A stretch of DNA of 64,000 bases. Origin: Hemibagrus wyckioides. Taxonomy: Eukaryota > Chordata > Actinopteri > Siluriformes > Bagridae. Shown here piece after piece: positions 18,177 to 33,300 of this stretch (positions are counted from its first letter, which is position 1; every line of letters starts with the position of its first letter). The notes below the pieces were generated by a model, which worked only from the letters and a program-made list of their open reading frames with translations, searched no databases and was not told the DNA's origin. The position numbers and the translations under genes are program-made. The stretch lies in the NCBI RefSeq assembly GCF_019097595.1, contig NC_080714.1:22976759-23040758 (forward strand), given 5' to 3'.

Positions 18177-18742
18177 CACTATTGCCAAAAGTTTTGGGAC
18201 ACCTCTCCAAATCATTGAGTTCAGGTGTTTTTCAGGGGGTTGGACTTGGTCCCTTAGTTCCAGTGAAAGGAACTCTTAATGCTTCAGCATACCAAGACAT
18301 TTTGGACGATTTCATGCTTCCAACTTTGGGGATGACCCCTTCCTGTTCCAACATGACTGAACACCAGAGCACAAAGCAAGGTCCATAAAGACATGGATGA
18401 GTGAGTTTGGTGTGGAGGAACTTGACTGGCCTGCACGGAGTCCTGACCTCAACCTGATATATCTTTGGGATGAATTAGAGTGTAGACTGTGAGTCAGGCC
18501 AAAACTGGGACATCTGCCTTTATATGCACATGAATGTAATATGGAGTTGGTCCACCCTTTGCAGCTATGACAGCTTCAACTCTTCTGGGAAGGCTTTCCA
18601 CAAGGTTTAGGAGTGTGTTTATGGGAATTTTTGACCTTTCATCTAGAAGCGCATTCGTGAGGTCAGGCACTGATGTTGGACGAGAAGGCCTGGCTCGCAG
18701 TCTCCACTCTAATTCATCCCAAAGATGTTCTGTCAAACTCAA
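18177..18742. mobile_element. Palindromic Tc1-derived element, right end lost
   Basis: Starts after TA with cactattgccaaaagttttg. The left part reads on + as the C-terminal half of a Tc1 transposase ([19 protein letters not shown]); from about 18470 the sequence turns round and reads on - ([40 protein letters not shown]). It stops at about 18742 without the right terminal repeat. Same architecture as the copies at 46242 and 58158. Confidence 0.8.
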
Positions 18743-20288
18743 ACTTTTTTTTGCATTTATTTTATCTACAAATTTCCAGGACATTGATGTCCAACCTGAG
18801 AAGGAGATGCAGTGTCTCTTTGCACTGGCACTGAAATCTTGTTTAGCAGCAATCCTGCAGACATCCAGTTAAAACATATAGTAATATGCTAACATATACT
18901 ATGCATTTAGGGATATAAAGTGAATGTTGTCTTACTGAAATTCTGATCCGTCATTTCATATTCTTCCTTTTATCTTAAACCTGAATTCCTTCAGTGCTTG
19001 GCAAAACCAAAGAAGCAGCTTTGCTGTTTTAATACTTTAAGAAGTGTGACTTACCTGTGAATATTTTACTCTCTAAAGTAATATTTTACTTTACTATTTT
19101 ACACTCACTCGGTGCATGAAGAAGCCTTTATTTGTCACATACACATTACAGCTTAGGAAGCTGGGGTCAGAGCACATACAGCAGCCTGGAGCAGAGAGAG
19201 TTCAAGGTCTTACTCAATGGCCCAACAGTGGCAGCTTGGCCGTGCTGAGGTTTAATCTCCCATCCTTCTGCTCAACAACTCAGAGCCTCAACTGTTAAAG
19301 CTAAACTTAAACATTGTGGGTAATGATGCACCGCTCAATAAATCACTGCTCTGCATTTACAAATTTGCTGACTATAGAGAGTGTCCAATAACCCCTTCTT
19401 GGTCTTTTTGGTGCAAACAGCAAATTAGAGCTGGTGCAGCAGCCAGAATACTAGCTACGACTTAGATAGATAACAGAAATGTCTGTAAACCTGCTCATTC
19501 ATGGAATTAACCATCATATGCATAAACGTATAAAATCACGGAGGTCAAGAGATTCAATTAACGTTAACCTCAAACCATATAGGGAAGCTGTTTTCACACA
19601 CAACAGTCTCGAAAGTTTACGGCACAGAAGCCCTAGAGCTGAGAAATCGTCCAGATCCATGAAAATGCCGTGCTGATGTGAGAGGGCTGATGAGAATGGT
19701 TCAGGACCTGTATTTTTATACATCAGACAATAGCATGACCAACCAGATGTGCAAATGTGATCCTTTTAAAGTGATCAGTGTTTATAGTCGTAGTTTCAAG
19801 GAGCAGGAAGTATTTGCTTCATTTGCAATGAAAATCTTCATCAATTTTTCCCCTCCACACTCTACTGATGTTTGTGGATATTATGAGAAAAGTTTCTGGT
19901 ATTTCTGGTGGATGCTAATTTCTGGGTGAGGAAAAAAAAATAAAATTTTAAGCCAGATCTAATGCCTGGCAAAATGATGAATTATATTTTTTAATAAGAT
20001 GTCTGAAACTAAATTGATGATGATTGATTATGTTAAGTATTTCTAAACCTATCATAATTCAGGAGAATAAATTGAGAATGTGACCTTGTGGAACTTTAAG
20101 ACTAGTCGAGATCTCCGCCTTGATGCAGGTCTTACAGCAGAAGCCGGGTTTTTAAGAAAAACTCTCTTAGAGCAAAAATGATGAGCAGATTTTTTTTGGA
20201 AGAAAAATGTTGGAACTACAGACAGCTACTTTGTCATTCTGAAAGTCATCCTGATCGCCGACTGGGACGTTAATTCCACATCGATCAT
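18743..20288. other. Gap between anapc7 and rapgef1
   Basis: Contains a dispersed repeat in reverse at about 19090-19290 (catttgtcacatacacatta-like segment, then ttactcaatggcccaacagt, resembling the SINE/fish repeat class). No host exon was recognised. Short open frames here have no recognisable product. Confidence 0.45.
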
Positions 20289-21466
20289 TTTAATAAATGA
20301 CTCCTTCCGGTATTCACAAAGCTTACACCACCCTCACAGAATGCCTTCATATGGTCTTCTATACAGGGCTGTGCTGGGCGTGCCAGCTCTTCGTAACCTT
20401 TTTTTCTTTGTTCAAACGGTTTCAATTGCACATTTGAACACTTTTCATACCGCTGGAGACGGAGAGAGAGCCTCCTCCAAAGTGTCTGTGTAAAACGTTT
20501 AACGTAAAAAATAATGAAACATTATACAAAAATAAATGACAAATCACTGCACCATTTGAACAGCTGTAGGCACTTGGTATCAGGTCATGAGCACACACTG
20601 TAATAGAGAGAGATTTGTAACCATAGTACAGAGAGATAAAGTACTCCTACGCGCCTTTGGCGGCTGTATCCGGATGACTTTGTACGAGCGCTAATCACAA
20701 ACATGAAATATAGGAATCTGTACCTACTAATGCAAACAACTATACAATTCACAAGACAGGATAGATTTCTCTGAAAAGTAGACGCGTTTTTAAATAAATA
20801 CAACTGGAAGACTTGATGTAATGTGGTGCGAAGCCTTTTGTTTCCAGACAGCACATATCACGATCCACGGCCAGAGAGCGGGGGGGTTAGTCCTGACAGG
20901 GAACACGAGGACAGTATTAGCAGTCCAGCGAGCTCGAGCTCTGGGTAAACCTGTTCGAGAAGTCACGTGGTCTCGACGGGGCGACATGAGCGAAGGTGTT
21001 TGTACGTACCTACGTGGATGTAAAGTGCTAAAGTCTGTGGAAATTTGAATCGTGCCTTTTATATGTACTGTCTATAAATACCAAGTGTACCTAGTGCCGA
21101 ATGCTGTTATAATAGAGACGTGACGATCCTTCTAAAGTCTGTCGTAAACAGTCATTATGTGCATTATTTAAAACGAAACAACAAAAAAGAGCCATTCTTC
21201 TCCTCAGGAATTACGTCACTGGTTGGAGGTGTGTAGAGTCACGCGTCCAGATTACTGACCCCTCCCGCATCTGTGTCCTGCACTCTCCCTTTGCAAATAT
21301 TCACAGGTCAAGACGCAGTGCGATCCCAAACCTCCTGTAAACTTGGGGAAACCCGAAAACGTACAGTTCCCAGCGGTCTCATAGCTGCCGTCACGGTCAC
21401 TCCTTAATTGCTTAATTCTACTTCTTGAGTTCCACTTTAACAGAGTTCTGCTGAAGAGCGAAGGCC
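20289..21466 (-). other. rapgef1: Likely rapgef1 3' UTR
   Basis: Repeat-poor sequence follows the rapgef1 stop. No AATAAA was found on the - strand; ATTAAA at 20289-20294 is the best candidate end and gives a 3' UTR of about 1.2 kb. The end is uncertain. Confidence 0.4.
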
Positions 21467-24400
21467 CTACGTCTTTTCCTCCCGCTCTGTTTTGCGGCGC
21501 GTGATGTTTCTTGGCTTGATCTTGAGGGACAGCTCCCACAGCGCCTCCTCGGCGAGATGGTCGCTGAAGTCGTTGAAGAAGGACACGATGTCATCGTTGT
21601 GTTTGAGATCATAATGTCTGGAAGAGAGAAGGTGTAGCGAGGGTTAAAAGGAGTTCAGCGTGAAGAATGCAACATTTCACAGACGGGATGTACGACGGCG
21701 CAGACGGCTCGTCTGTTGTGGATGAGTGTGTGCGCTTTAAAGGTCTATTAAGCAAGGAAGAAAACATGACATGGCATACGGTTATAGGAAAATGATCAAC
21801 GATGTGCCAGTGTGATGTAGCCTAGAGTAAGTTCAAAATTTTCAGCATAACCAATATACACTATATTGCCAAAAGTTTTGGGACACCCCTCCAAATCACT
21901 GAATTCAGGTGTTGTTTTTCAGGGGTTGGGCTCAGCCCCTTAGTTCTAGTGAAATGAACTCTTAATGCTTCAGCATACCAAGACATTTTGGACAATTTTA
22001 TGCTCCCAACTTTGTGGGAACAGTTTGGGGATGACCCCTTCCTGTTCCAACATGACAGTGTACAAAGCAAGGTCCATAAAGACATGGATGAGGGAGTTTG
22101 GTGTGGAGGAACTTCACAGAGTCCTGATCTCAACCTGATAGAACACCTTTGGGATGAATTGATGCGGAGACGTCCCCACCATATAAACTCTTCTTCTTAT
22201 GTGTTTTTCTTTGGTCCCTATAGCTGTAATTAGGGCAAGTTTAATAATGCATAACAATACATAAGATTAACTTAACGTCTTTTGAACAATTCAACACACT
22301 ATTTCAGGAGTTTTCAGTGTTTCATAAATATCTCGCTGCTGTCTTTGAGTTCTGGCTTCTGCATTTAGTCATAAGTTAATGTGAATTTTTACACCAGACT
22401 TAAGGAAATGAGCGGTTGCCTGGTGCTTTCTAAAGAAACGTATGATGAAGAGATTACGCTGGAACCACTGGAAATAGGTGTACATCATGTTTCCTGTTTA
22501 CGTTGCAGTTTCTGTCTTAGGTTTGTAAACTAAATGAAGCCTCCAGTCAGTACTGGTACGTGCTGCAAATGTATTATTTTTTGTCAGCGTTGTCATGCAA
22601 GCACTCCACTGAAAGCACTCACATTTGCTGGAAGCGCCGCATGGTGTCAAGGATGTTGAACTGCTGCCAGCGTTTCGAAAAGTTCACCTTCCCTTGAAAG
22701 TAGTCAGGATTCCCAAGGTGCACAAAAGTTAAGTCCTGAAGGATCAGACCTCTGCGTTTGCAAAAAATAATGAGGAGAAGACAAGACAAAGTCAAACATT
22801 AATTAAAAGTGAGATGAGTCTATAGAAGTCTTTGTATATATATTCACAGTGATGCTGCACGTACAGGTACGGTATACAGGGAGGCTCCACGTCTGCCAAG
22901 GCTGCTCTGTACGCCCGGAACGACGAGGAGCTATCGATTAAAGTGCAGTATTCCTCTAGACCCTAACACACACACACACCATCACATCATAAACATTAAC
23001 CAGCACAACAAGAGCAAACAAGCTTGATATGACCTGGGAGAAGATATCTGACCTCTGAGGTTTGCTTCTGCCACTCCAGTCGCCGAATAGGTGCTGAATC
23101 CAGAGCCGACAGAATCGCCAAGTAGGAGTTAAAGTTATTGAGCTTTCGTAAGTGCTGTGGGAAGGAAGAGAAGGTCAGTCGTCTCATTTTATCCTGCGTG
23201 TACTGCGATGATGATAAAGAAACAGATTCATTTTACCTTCATGATTTTGATGAACTTGAGGAGGAGTTTTTCTCGGTCTTGGGCTTTTTCTTGCGTGATT
23301 ATTAGAGAACGCACCCTTGAGGAGAGAATTAGAATTACAATTACAATTAAAATTACAACCAATGAATACAATAAAAAGGCAGTAACCATGGAAAATAGTA
23401 AGAACGGATGAAATGTAAGAGGGGGGGTGTGCAGGATTAACAGTGAAGTGAAAGGATTCTTTCAGTAAATATTGACTAGACCCGAGGTACTAAAGTGCTA
23501 AAGAGGCAGAACCTGCTGGTATGTGTAACAATTTTTTTTTTGCTAAATAACTGCATATGCATTAGGATTTAGAAGTCAGAAACCATTATTGAAAATACTT
23601 ATATTATGTATTCTAAAGAAAACAAACTCTTATTGACTTTATTTCACTGTAAGTCTTATAGTGAATACAAACGGTTTAACACATGACCAGTTAACTCGGT
23701 GCATGATGAAATGATGAAGGAGTGCTACTTCCTGTTGTTATCTATGACCATTTAAGTCTCTTGAGTCAGTCTATTTGGGCTGATTTCAAGAAAATGGTCA
23801 ATAACAGATGTTATGGGGGGGGAAAAAAAGAAAAAGAAAAAAAAAGAGGTGGATCGTACCAGTAAGACATGTTATTGAAGTGCTCTGTGAACTCGGTGAG
23901 ATTCGGGCTCTTCTCTTCGTTCTGTTCTTTTGCCCACAGCAGAACCTCTGGGATCTGCAGACAGTTTCATGCATCAGTAAAACTCTTTCCATTCAAAAGA
24001 TACTTTTCTAAACTATTCTATAACATCAGCTATAAGCCTAACACACTGCGCATTATTTATATAGAGGAAATGTATAGCCTACAATGCTGCTGTTACTGTG
24101 TCTAAATCAACAGCTTTAAATGAGAGGAAACGGATTTACAAAATATTTGGTAAGACCTGCTGATGCAATATCAATAAATTATATCCTAAGACGTCTGAGA
24201 AATGGTGTATAAATATATCACAAGATCTAGTAAATGTTAAGCAAAGTTCATCAAGTTTCAAAAGTCCTGCATCTAAAAGCTATGAAATCCTCTATCTCTG
24301 TTCTGACTTTCTGAAGGATGAACTGACACCCATGATGTTTATTCTGAGACTGCGGGAGAGCTACCTCTATTTTGTAGAAGAGCTCTGCGTCCAGGAGAGT

Positions 24401-27400
24401 GAGCTGGTCTGCGATCTCATGGCTGCGGAAGTCATGAAGAGTACCAGGCCTGTGAAGAACGGATGATATCAGATGGGTCAGGAACGAAACATTACTACAC
24501 ACACTGCTTCACATGTTAAAACAACAGCAGAACCAAAAAGTCCCAGCTCAAGGGTGAACAATAGCAAATATACACTTTACAAAACTAAGACAGTTAAGCT
24601 TAGTATAAGAGAGAAAATGCAATCAGCTTGTAATTTTATTATTTTAATTTTATTATTAAATTTATTTACTGAAGGCTTCAGTAAAATAGGTACGAGTTTG
24701 GGAGAACTTCAGTAGAAACCCATGCGTTTGTCTCAAATGACTTCGCTGGTTCCTAATGAACACAACTTGGTCATGCCTGGGCTTAAAGTTAGAAGTAGCT
24801 CTTTACTGTGGTTAATTTCATGCAATTCATTGTCGCTGTATTCGACCCATTACCTCTGCTAACTGTTAGAGTTATTTGAACTTATTAATGAGGTCAGAGT
24901 ACCGTATTTAACAGTCAGAGAGATCCAAGTTGAGGCCCAAATAGAAGATATCTGGACACGTGGGTGTTTATTTACCTGGCGGCGACGCTGCGGGCGGCCA
25001 GCGGCTTCAACGAGTTAGTGTAGCTCAGCAGCTTCTTCTGCTCCACTTTATCCAGAATGTTCTTGCGGAGGACGCGGGCCAGACTGAGCTCCCCGCTACA
25101 TACCAGACTGACCACCAGGTCCATCAGGTGCTTCAGAATGTCTTCAGTCAGCTCCACCAAACTGGCACACACACAATAAAATTCTGATTAGCATACTTCA
25201 CTCACAAGTGTGATCCAGCTGTCTGTAAAGAACTTTGCATACACATTATAAAGGAATAAAACTCTTAGGGGCATGGGGAGAAAAAATGCAGGCAGAAGTG
25301 TGACCACACCCTGAATATACAGTTCAATGTTGTGAAACAATTAAAACATCCTGTTATCACTGTGCAGCACAGCATCTACAAACCATTGTTTTCCCTAGTG
25401 TCCAGAAACACTTGACCCGAAAGAGTCCTTCAAAAATGCCTCACGGACAACTCGATCAATAATACAGTAATCCTCCTCTATATCACGGTCCTGGTATATC
25501 GCGGATTTTTATTTGGAACATAACTAACTTTTTTTGCGGATTTTCCCGGTATATCACGGTATCCGCAAACCTTATAGTGAATTGTTTATGTTGAAATAAG
25601 GTCATTTATTAATGAAAATATAATTATAAATTACAAAATATAAACTTGAATTAAAATAAAGTAAAATGTTAATAATATATCAAATACTGTACAGCATAGC
25701 GTTGTTTAGGAAAGCGCGGTGTGGGGATGCTGGAAATCTAAATACAGTATCGCTGGAGGAACGAGTCCGGCCAATCGGAATGCGCCGTTCGTTTAATCAC
25801 GGTTGTGATTGGCTGCTGGCTATGCGTGGGGAAAGGGAAGCAGAATTTTCCAGCATCCCAGTTCTTGGCATGTCACTGTCCTGAGTGTTTGGTTTTGTTC
25901 TGTGTACGCTGTATTTTTACGCTTTTTCTGCAAGCCCCATTATGTCGCCCAAACGCTCTGCACCTTCTAATGCTTCTGGCAAGGAACATACATACATACA
26001 GTACTCACTATAAATGTGATATTTCTACGGATTTACCGAAAATTCATCTCGCTAAACGCTTGCAAATGTTTTCTGTGTGTGTTTAAAGAGTGTGGGAGGG
26101 TCATTTACGGCGTAAACAATAAAAAAAATAAAACCATTTGGGGGTGGAGTCTGTGTATCACTGATTTTTGTTTTCGTTTATAAATGGGGGATTAACTGTA
26201 CATATTTTACAAAGTCCATTCATGTGATGCACTGCTATACAATGTGCAATTTGTTACTATAGAAACAATAATATATTAGAAAATGCATATTATATTGTAC
26301 AAAAACTACTGGCAGACCTACTGTAATAGAAATTTGTCTAACACCTACCGACCAATCAGAAGGCAAGAAGATGAATAGGGAAAGCGAGCCAGTAGGCATG
26401 TTTGGGGTTTTTGTAATTATTTACTCACCAAAGTTCGTCCACAACACGCACCAGCACAAAGAAGGTGTTTTTGCTGACTCGCTTCTTAACGTTGTCTGAA
26501 CTGTGAGAAAATCTAGTATATGTGTTGAGAGGTTAAGAAAAAATAAATAATAATATCCCACTTTTTTTTTTTGTTTGCATCAGGCAGATGCTGTTTCTGG
26601 AGTGCTAGTGATTATCTGAAATAACAAGCCGTCAGTTCTTTGTAAATCACATCTTTGTTGTCTTTCAAAGAGAAGCAGAACGTGTGGGTATGTGGCACTT
26701 CACGCTCTTCTCTCCATCCTTTAAAATATGGAAATGCGGTTCTGTTCTACAGTCAGGCTGAAAGGATATCTATAGTAGAGCTTCTTAATGAGGTCCTCTG
26801 GGGTTAGAAACGTCCTGTATGTCGTCAGGAAGGCTTCACAGTATAAAACCAGATCTGCGGGAGAGAACGCACACTTTATTAAAATATAAAATCCTACAAG
26901 TCTTTTATCCTTTCCACCTAACTGAGCAGAAGGGGGGAAAAAACGGCTCGTCTTTCCTGCAGTTTAAAGGGGCGAAAAAAAAAGATCCTAAAGTTTTTTA
27001 AGCTGTAATATATTTTCAGTTCTCCACCAGGGGGTGCTGTTGTACCACAAATACTTCGCCAGCACATTTTTAAAATATCATAATAACAGGTGACTATCAT
27101 CAGGTTTCAGATGATTTGTTGTATATTGCTGCACTCACTATAAGGCACAGTGTAAATATGAGTACGTGGACATGTATTTATACAATTTTTTGTGTTGTTA
27201 CAGAAAGGGAGACTTGTTTGAACCGAAAGGAACCTATGAAAATTTATAGGGCGTGGGCAAAAATTTTAAACCCTGTTGCACTGAAAAGAAATGCGCCAGC
27301 TTGGAAAATCAGTATGTACTGACTGAATTGAGTCACTGTGTTACACCTTACAAACTCTTGCTCTACTGCGTTGTATTGGACATCCCATAATTTGCTTGAA

Positions 27401-30359
27401 AGCTTGATCCAACTCATTTTGGTGAAAGTTTTACCCCCACAGAGTCAAATCTGGACACTATTTTTCATATGTACATGCATTCACACACACACACACACTC
27501 ACCTTTGCGATCCGTTTCTGTTGCATGAACTAATAAAATGTCCCCTGATCCCGCTCGAACATCTGGTCCATCGTCATTCTGTTTCAGAGAGAAATAAAAA
27601 GAAGTTTTAACTATAAACCTTGTCTCGGCGTACATCTCTAACACTTGAGCAGTCTTGTGTGTTGTTTTTCTTTTTACTCATCTGCCTTATTGCAGATAAA
27701 AAGGCTGTACAGATTGAGGTTAGAGATAAGCAAAAGTGTATCTATAAATACCACAGTGTGTGGACAGTAGATTGATTCTGCACACTCTGGGTGGGGGATG
27801 TGATATCTGCAGCAACTTTGACCTTGCACCATTTCACACAATTTGGACTACTGGCCTGTACGAGTGCTAGGAGCAGAATGCAACGACGTGCCTGTATCAG
27901 TTCATATAGCTATATGTTTAATGCTCTAAAAATCGTAATCTGTAGTCAAACATGATGTGGGTGTGGCTAAAAGGAAACGTTTTTAGTAAATTAAACACAC
28001 TGTCAAACACTGAGAAATGGGCTTTACCAGATCCTCACCATCAGCACACCATTTTGTTTCGTACCTGCCTGAACGTAGATAATTCCCAAAATATAAACGC
28101 CAGTAGCCCAATTTACACCACCATGTCCAGATAGGTACTGAGAATTCTGTAAATGCTTCATATCTGACCTACTTGTCCATATGCATTAATGTCAAGTTTG
28201 AAAAAAAAGTCACGAAAAAGAAAATATTTACGCAGACTTATCATCCGGTCTAGCCGTTTATCCCTTGGATAATTGTGAGCGGACATCACTAAATCCCGAC
28301 ACTGTATCCCGGAATAGTGAAAAACCTTTCAATCGAATTGCAATTGCAAGATAAAATAATAAAATGTGGCATTTGTGTGGTATAAACATGCAATAGCAGG
28401 AGAAAAAAAGTCACAGATGTAAGTGTGATAAAAAACTTGTAGTCTTGAGATAAAAAGTGCTCCTCCTTTTCATATCTGTGCTATTACATCAATTCAGAGC
28501 ACATTACTTTTGAATCATGCCCGCTCGCATTCAATTACATTCCTAAGAATCACACAGCAGCACCGCGGGTCTCCGGCAGACAGGAGGCACTGTTGACATC
28601 CTTTTTGCCGATATAAGCGAACACATGTTGAATAATGAATCTCGCTGATGAGACGAGAGCCGGTGAGCACACGCCATCCGGATTGCTCTCCAGCTGTGAA
28701 GTGCTAAACTGCACTGATGACTCTGAGGGAGGGGCACTGACAGGGTGTTACCTCTTGTTTTAGTGTGATGCGAGCCATGATCTCATTATGATCCACCAGG
28801 GACAGCTCGTCCAGCTCCTCCGAGCTCAGGTCCGAGTCTGCACACTTCTGTTTCCAGCTGAGAAGAGAAACAAACTCTTGTCAGAGGTGTGTACTAACAG
28901 CAAGCGCCGAGACGAACCACAAAAACACACGTGTTAATGCGAGTGAAGTTTCCACTCATCTGTGAGGTAGATGTTAAATTAGTAACATGACCGATCAAAG
29001 CGAACAGATTAACATAAGCCTGCGATACGCTTTAGCCAGAGCTGCTGAAATGAAAAATGAATCAACACCTTCTGACAGAACATATGGTATAAATCATCAT
29101 GCTGACTGTTTGGTTCTTTGTCCCAGGGAATTTTAATTAACACTAATCTACAAAGATCACTATTCTTGATAGCTTTCAGTCTAGAATGTTCACTGACTAT
29201 TTTCACAGGTTTGATGAACGTTTCCTGATAGAGATCTGACTTTCTGAAGACTGTCTCGCTGAAGCTGGGGCCAGAAAAGTGTATAAAAGATACTCTTGTT
29301 AATGGGCAAAGTTGTGTCTGAAGTTTATTAAAAAACCATACAGGATTGTTGCTCTATTCACACCAGTAACACTTACATCATTTATAAAGCATGTGTTCTA
29401 ATATTGAATATTAGCAACTGGTTCTATTTTCTAGCACGGCTCACCTGTCCGAGTCAGTCGGCTCCTTGCTGTTGTCCGAGACCGAGTCCTGGAGCGAGTC
29501 CTCTGTGCCGCAGCTGGGGTCCTGCCAATAACAGAAGCACACTTGTACAACTAAGCCAACCCATGGTGTTTTGATTTGTGAAGTGCAAGCACAAACACAT
29601 TGAGTGTGTTCGCAAAAATAGGACGGCTTGGCGAATTAACCGACTAGCTGTGATATTTCACTCGGCTGTGTTAAGGTCAGGAAAGCAACAAGAGGAGACG
29701 TGTCAGGGCAAGATGAACATCCAAATATGGCAGCATGCTGAGTGAGTTGCTGGTGATGGAGGTATGACATTAATCAGCCTACTTTCACACCCCTGAGATC
29801 GAGGCACAAAGATGTCAGACAACCTCAGTGTGTAAAGCGTATGAATGGGTACGGAGCCTGTCCGTCAGCGCAGACTCTGTATTTATTCAGACAGCACTGG
29901 TGGGAAAACTCACACAATCTATTGCAGGACGGTAATTTTCCAGGCCATGAATAGAAGAAGAAAACACCCAGGTGGATTCAACAGCAGCCTTATAGGCACG
30001 AGTTGATGGACGATAGGAAGGAATGAAAAGCAGAGATAGATTCCGTATTGCTGTGGTTAATAAATTGGACAATTTAAATGCCAAAAAATGTGATGTCTAC
30101 AGTTTGAAGGACTTTCATGTGGCGGATGACAAATCACTTTCTGCTCCTCATGTCTTACTCCACTCCACATGAATTCATGCTTAGCCAGAACCGAAGTAGG
30201 AGTCAAAATAGACTACTGGTAATGCTCAACATGTCAGCTTAAGCCCCGCTCCCTCAGCTTAAAATAAAAGGGTAATTACATGGACACATGCAGATATAGA
30301 GCGCTTTGTTCAGTTAGTAATGGAGACAGATGTGTATGCACAGTAGCTGGAACCTGGAC

Positions 30360-30392
<33 letters not shown>

Positions 30393-33300
30393 AATATTAT
30401 ATATATATATCAAATAAAAAACAAAAAAACCCAAATGCTCAGCCAGCATTTCAAACAAAATATCTATAGAAGGTGTCAGGGTTTTCAACTTGTGGAAATG
30501 CAAACTCGTCTCAGACAAACTCCAGATTCTCAGGGTTGAGTTTGGTTGACATCATGGCTATTTTGCCACCCAGGGGCATCATGCATCCTGTCTGATTCTA
30601 CACCCAGACCTCAGCTTCCTAACAAGCTGGAATACAACTCGACAGCACTGACCGATCCTTTAAATAAAAGCCGACAATTAATAGTGTCAGATGACCAGCA
30701 ACAGCTATTGTGGGAATTTAATAAAGGAAAAGGTTTAGTTCCAAAATACAACAGTTAAACCCCTGCCTGTGTGATACTACTATCAATCGCTGATTGTCAC
30801 AAGACCCAACTGGAATAGGGTAGATTAAATTGGGGAAAAGAAACAAGAAAGTATATTGCATATGCATAACTGTACCGTACAAAATTCTAGTATACTAGCA
30901 CAAACTGGGTTTCAGAGCAGGCTCACTGTTTGTGCTCCACAGAGGGTTGTTCTAGTGCAAATAAAACTGTCAAGAATGTCAATAGCTTCATTATAAAATA
31001 TGCTGCAGCACCCTCCACCCAGGTTTCCCAGGCTGCATGATACAAACAATGACTCTCCAGGCTGCACGAGAGGAACACAAGTACGACACAAGCGGCACAC
31101 ACCAGAGCCCGGGGGGTGGGGGGTAAAAACAACTCGGAGCTCTTTGGCTACAACTCGAGCAGTGTGGCTCCTGCTACTTACACCGTTTGAGAGTGGCAGG
31201 TCTCCGTTGGCTTGGCTGGATGAATACAGATTGACGTACCCACCCTCGCCACCCTCGTCACTAGCATTCTGGCTCTACGGAAAGAAGGAGCAGAGGCGGA
31301 GAGGCGTCAGACTGAAAGCAGAAGCGGGATGTAGGCCTGGAGCCCATTCGAACAAACCACTGGGCTCTAGGCTTAAACGATAATAGAACCTGAGTGAAAA
31401 AGAAAGACAGAAGTAGCCAGAAAAAAAAAAAGCATGCAAGGCCAAAAATACATAAATCAGGAAGTGCTAGAGCAGACAGCTGTTTTATTATGACCGATGT
31501 TTCAGAGCATCGTGTTAGCCGGTATCTGGTTACACGATGAATTGATTGCACCCAACAACTTCAGCAATCAGTCAGTGTGTGGTATTCACTGTGTGGGCAT
31601 AGTTAACAAGGTTTTATACCACCACACCCCTCTTCATTAAGCCAGCCCCTTTCCGTACATGATCTTTGCAAAAGTGCGTTCTCCCAGAATTCATCTGCAA
31701 AGACATCTGATGGGTTTTCCCACACCGCCACACATAATACTAGCAACGGAGACAGACATGTATAGTCTCATCAAGGCTTGATCGATCTCTGTAAGAATGC
31801 AACCCCTTCAACATCCAAGACACACGGTTAGCATGCTCCCAGTCCTGAAGTGTCAATTTTTAATGTAGTAGTAGTAGACAGACGAGGGCATCGTGTCATA
31901 CTCTCCATTACTCCATCATCCACAAAACTGCCGCAATCTGTCAGTATGAGGGAGGCTCATGGGTTTTAAATAAAATTACATTCTTGAGGAAAAACACACA
32001 CACTGCTCTCTGTAACCCAGAGCATGCAGTCTGGGAATATGGATGCTCATGATGTCTACATTTATTAGACATACTTGTCAAATTGTAGCCCTTTTCTTGG
32101 ACAATGCATGTCTGATTCTCAGCACAACTGGTTCAGCTCCAGCATCAAAACTCTGTTGGTCTGGAACCAAGAACCATCACGGTGACAACAACGAAAAAGT
32201 TCTTTTCAAGATATCTGATCAATGATAAGATATTAACCCAGCAGGGGTTTGAACGGAACTAATGTTGTTCTTCCTCAGCTCTCTGTTCGGGGACGCCACA
32301 ACAGATCATTCAATCCGCATGTTAGATTTTGGTACAGGTTTTACGTTGGATGCTCTCTTGAGGCAACCCTCCCATTTTATCCAGGCTTGGGACTGAGAGA
32401 CTTCTCCGTCTGGGTTGGTTCCCCGTCCAATGTGAGTGCGGGATCCATCAGAGACTGTTTATATATAACTAATACTGTTGAAAATTTTAAGACTTTAGTA
32501 AAACTACGAATCGGTGGTATGTTAAAGCTTTAGATATGAATAATTTGAGAAATCGGGCGACGCAGTGGTTCGGCTGAAATGTAGAAAGTTTGCTTGTTCC
32601 CTTGTCCGGCACAAGCTGTGAGAGAAAATGGTATATTTCATATCACTCACTTATCCTAATAAACACAACATTTCCCATCAAGTCAAAACAGGAAAGAATT
32701 CCGGCATGAATCACGTTGACTTGAAGCCGCCATTGCGTCAGAAGGCGATTCTTGTTGGAGCGTGCTGAAACACAAACCCAGGCGTGTAAATGGAAAAACA
32801 ATTAACCTTCTGTGTGAATTCATCCAGACAAACTGACTCACCTCTGTAAAGAGGTTCCCACTTCAAGAGCTCACGGCTTGAACAAGCTTACAATCGCCAA
32901 AAGGAGACTGTGATTATAACACTGATAAGATGTACTGTAACCGTGTGTGTGTGTATGTGATTCATATGAAGAGAAAGGAGTGCATTTACATTCCTGTATT
33001 AAGTGAGTAGTGAGAATAAGAGAACGTCTACAAGCGGAGGCACGTCAGTCACCTCTTACACTCTCCTGCTATACTCAGTGAGCTACAAAATTTTTCCAGT
33101 TCCTTGGTTGTTTTTCCCCCTCAATCCCAATCATGAATTTCCACCTCCTGTTCATGGCAAAGCGTAGAGTTTTCACACCTCATGATAATCAAGCAGGAAA
33201 AAGCCACTCTGTGGTTACGGTATATTCTTAAGTCATGGGTTCAGATGGTAACAAATGTCAATAGCTATTTAAGAGCCATTTACAAAAAGATCGATTTTAA

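Noticed and set aside
30912..31132. Two open frames on - with hydrophobic parts upstream of the YVNL exon donor
   Set aside because: They lie in the intron after the donor at 31181 and have no acceptor or conservation that I recognise.
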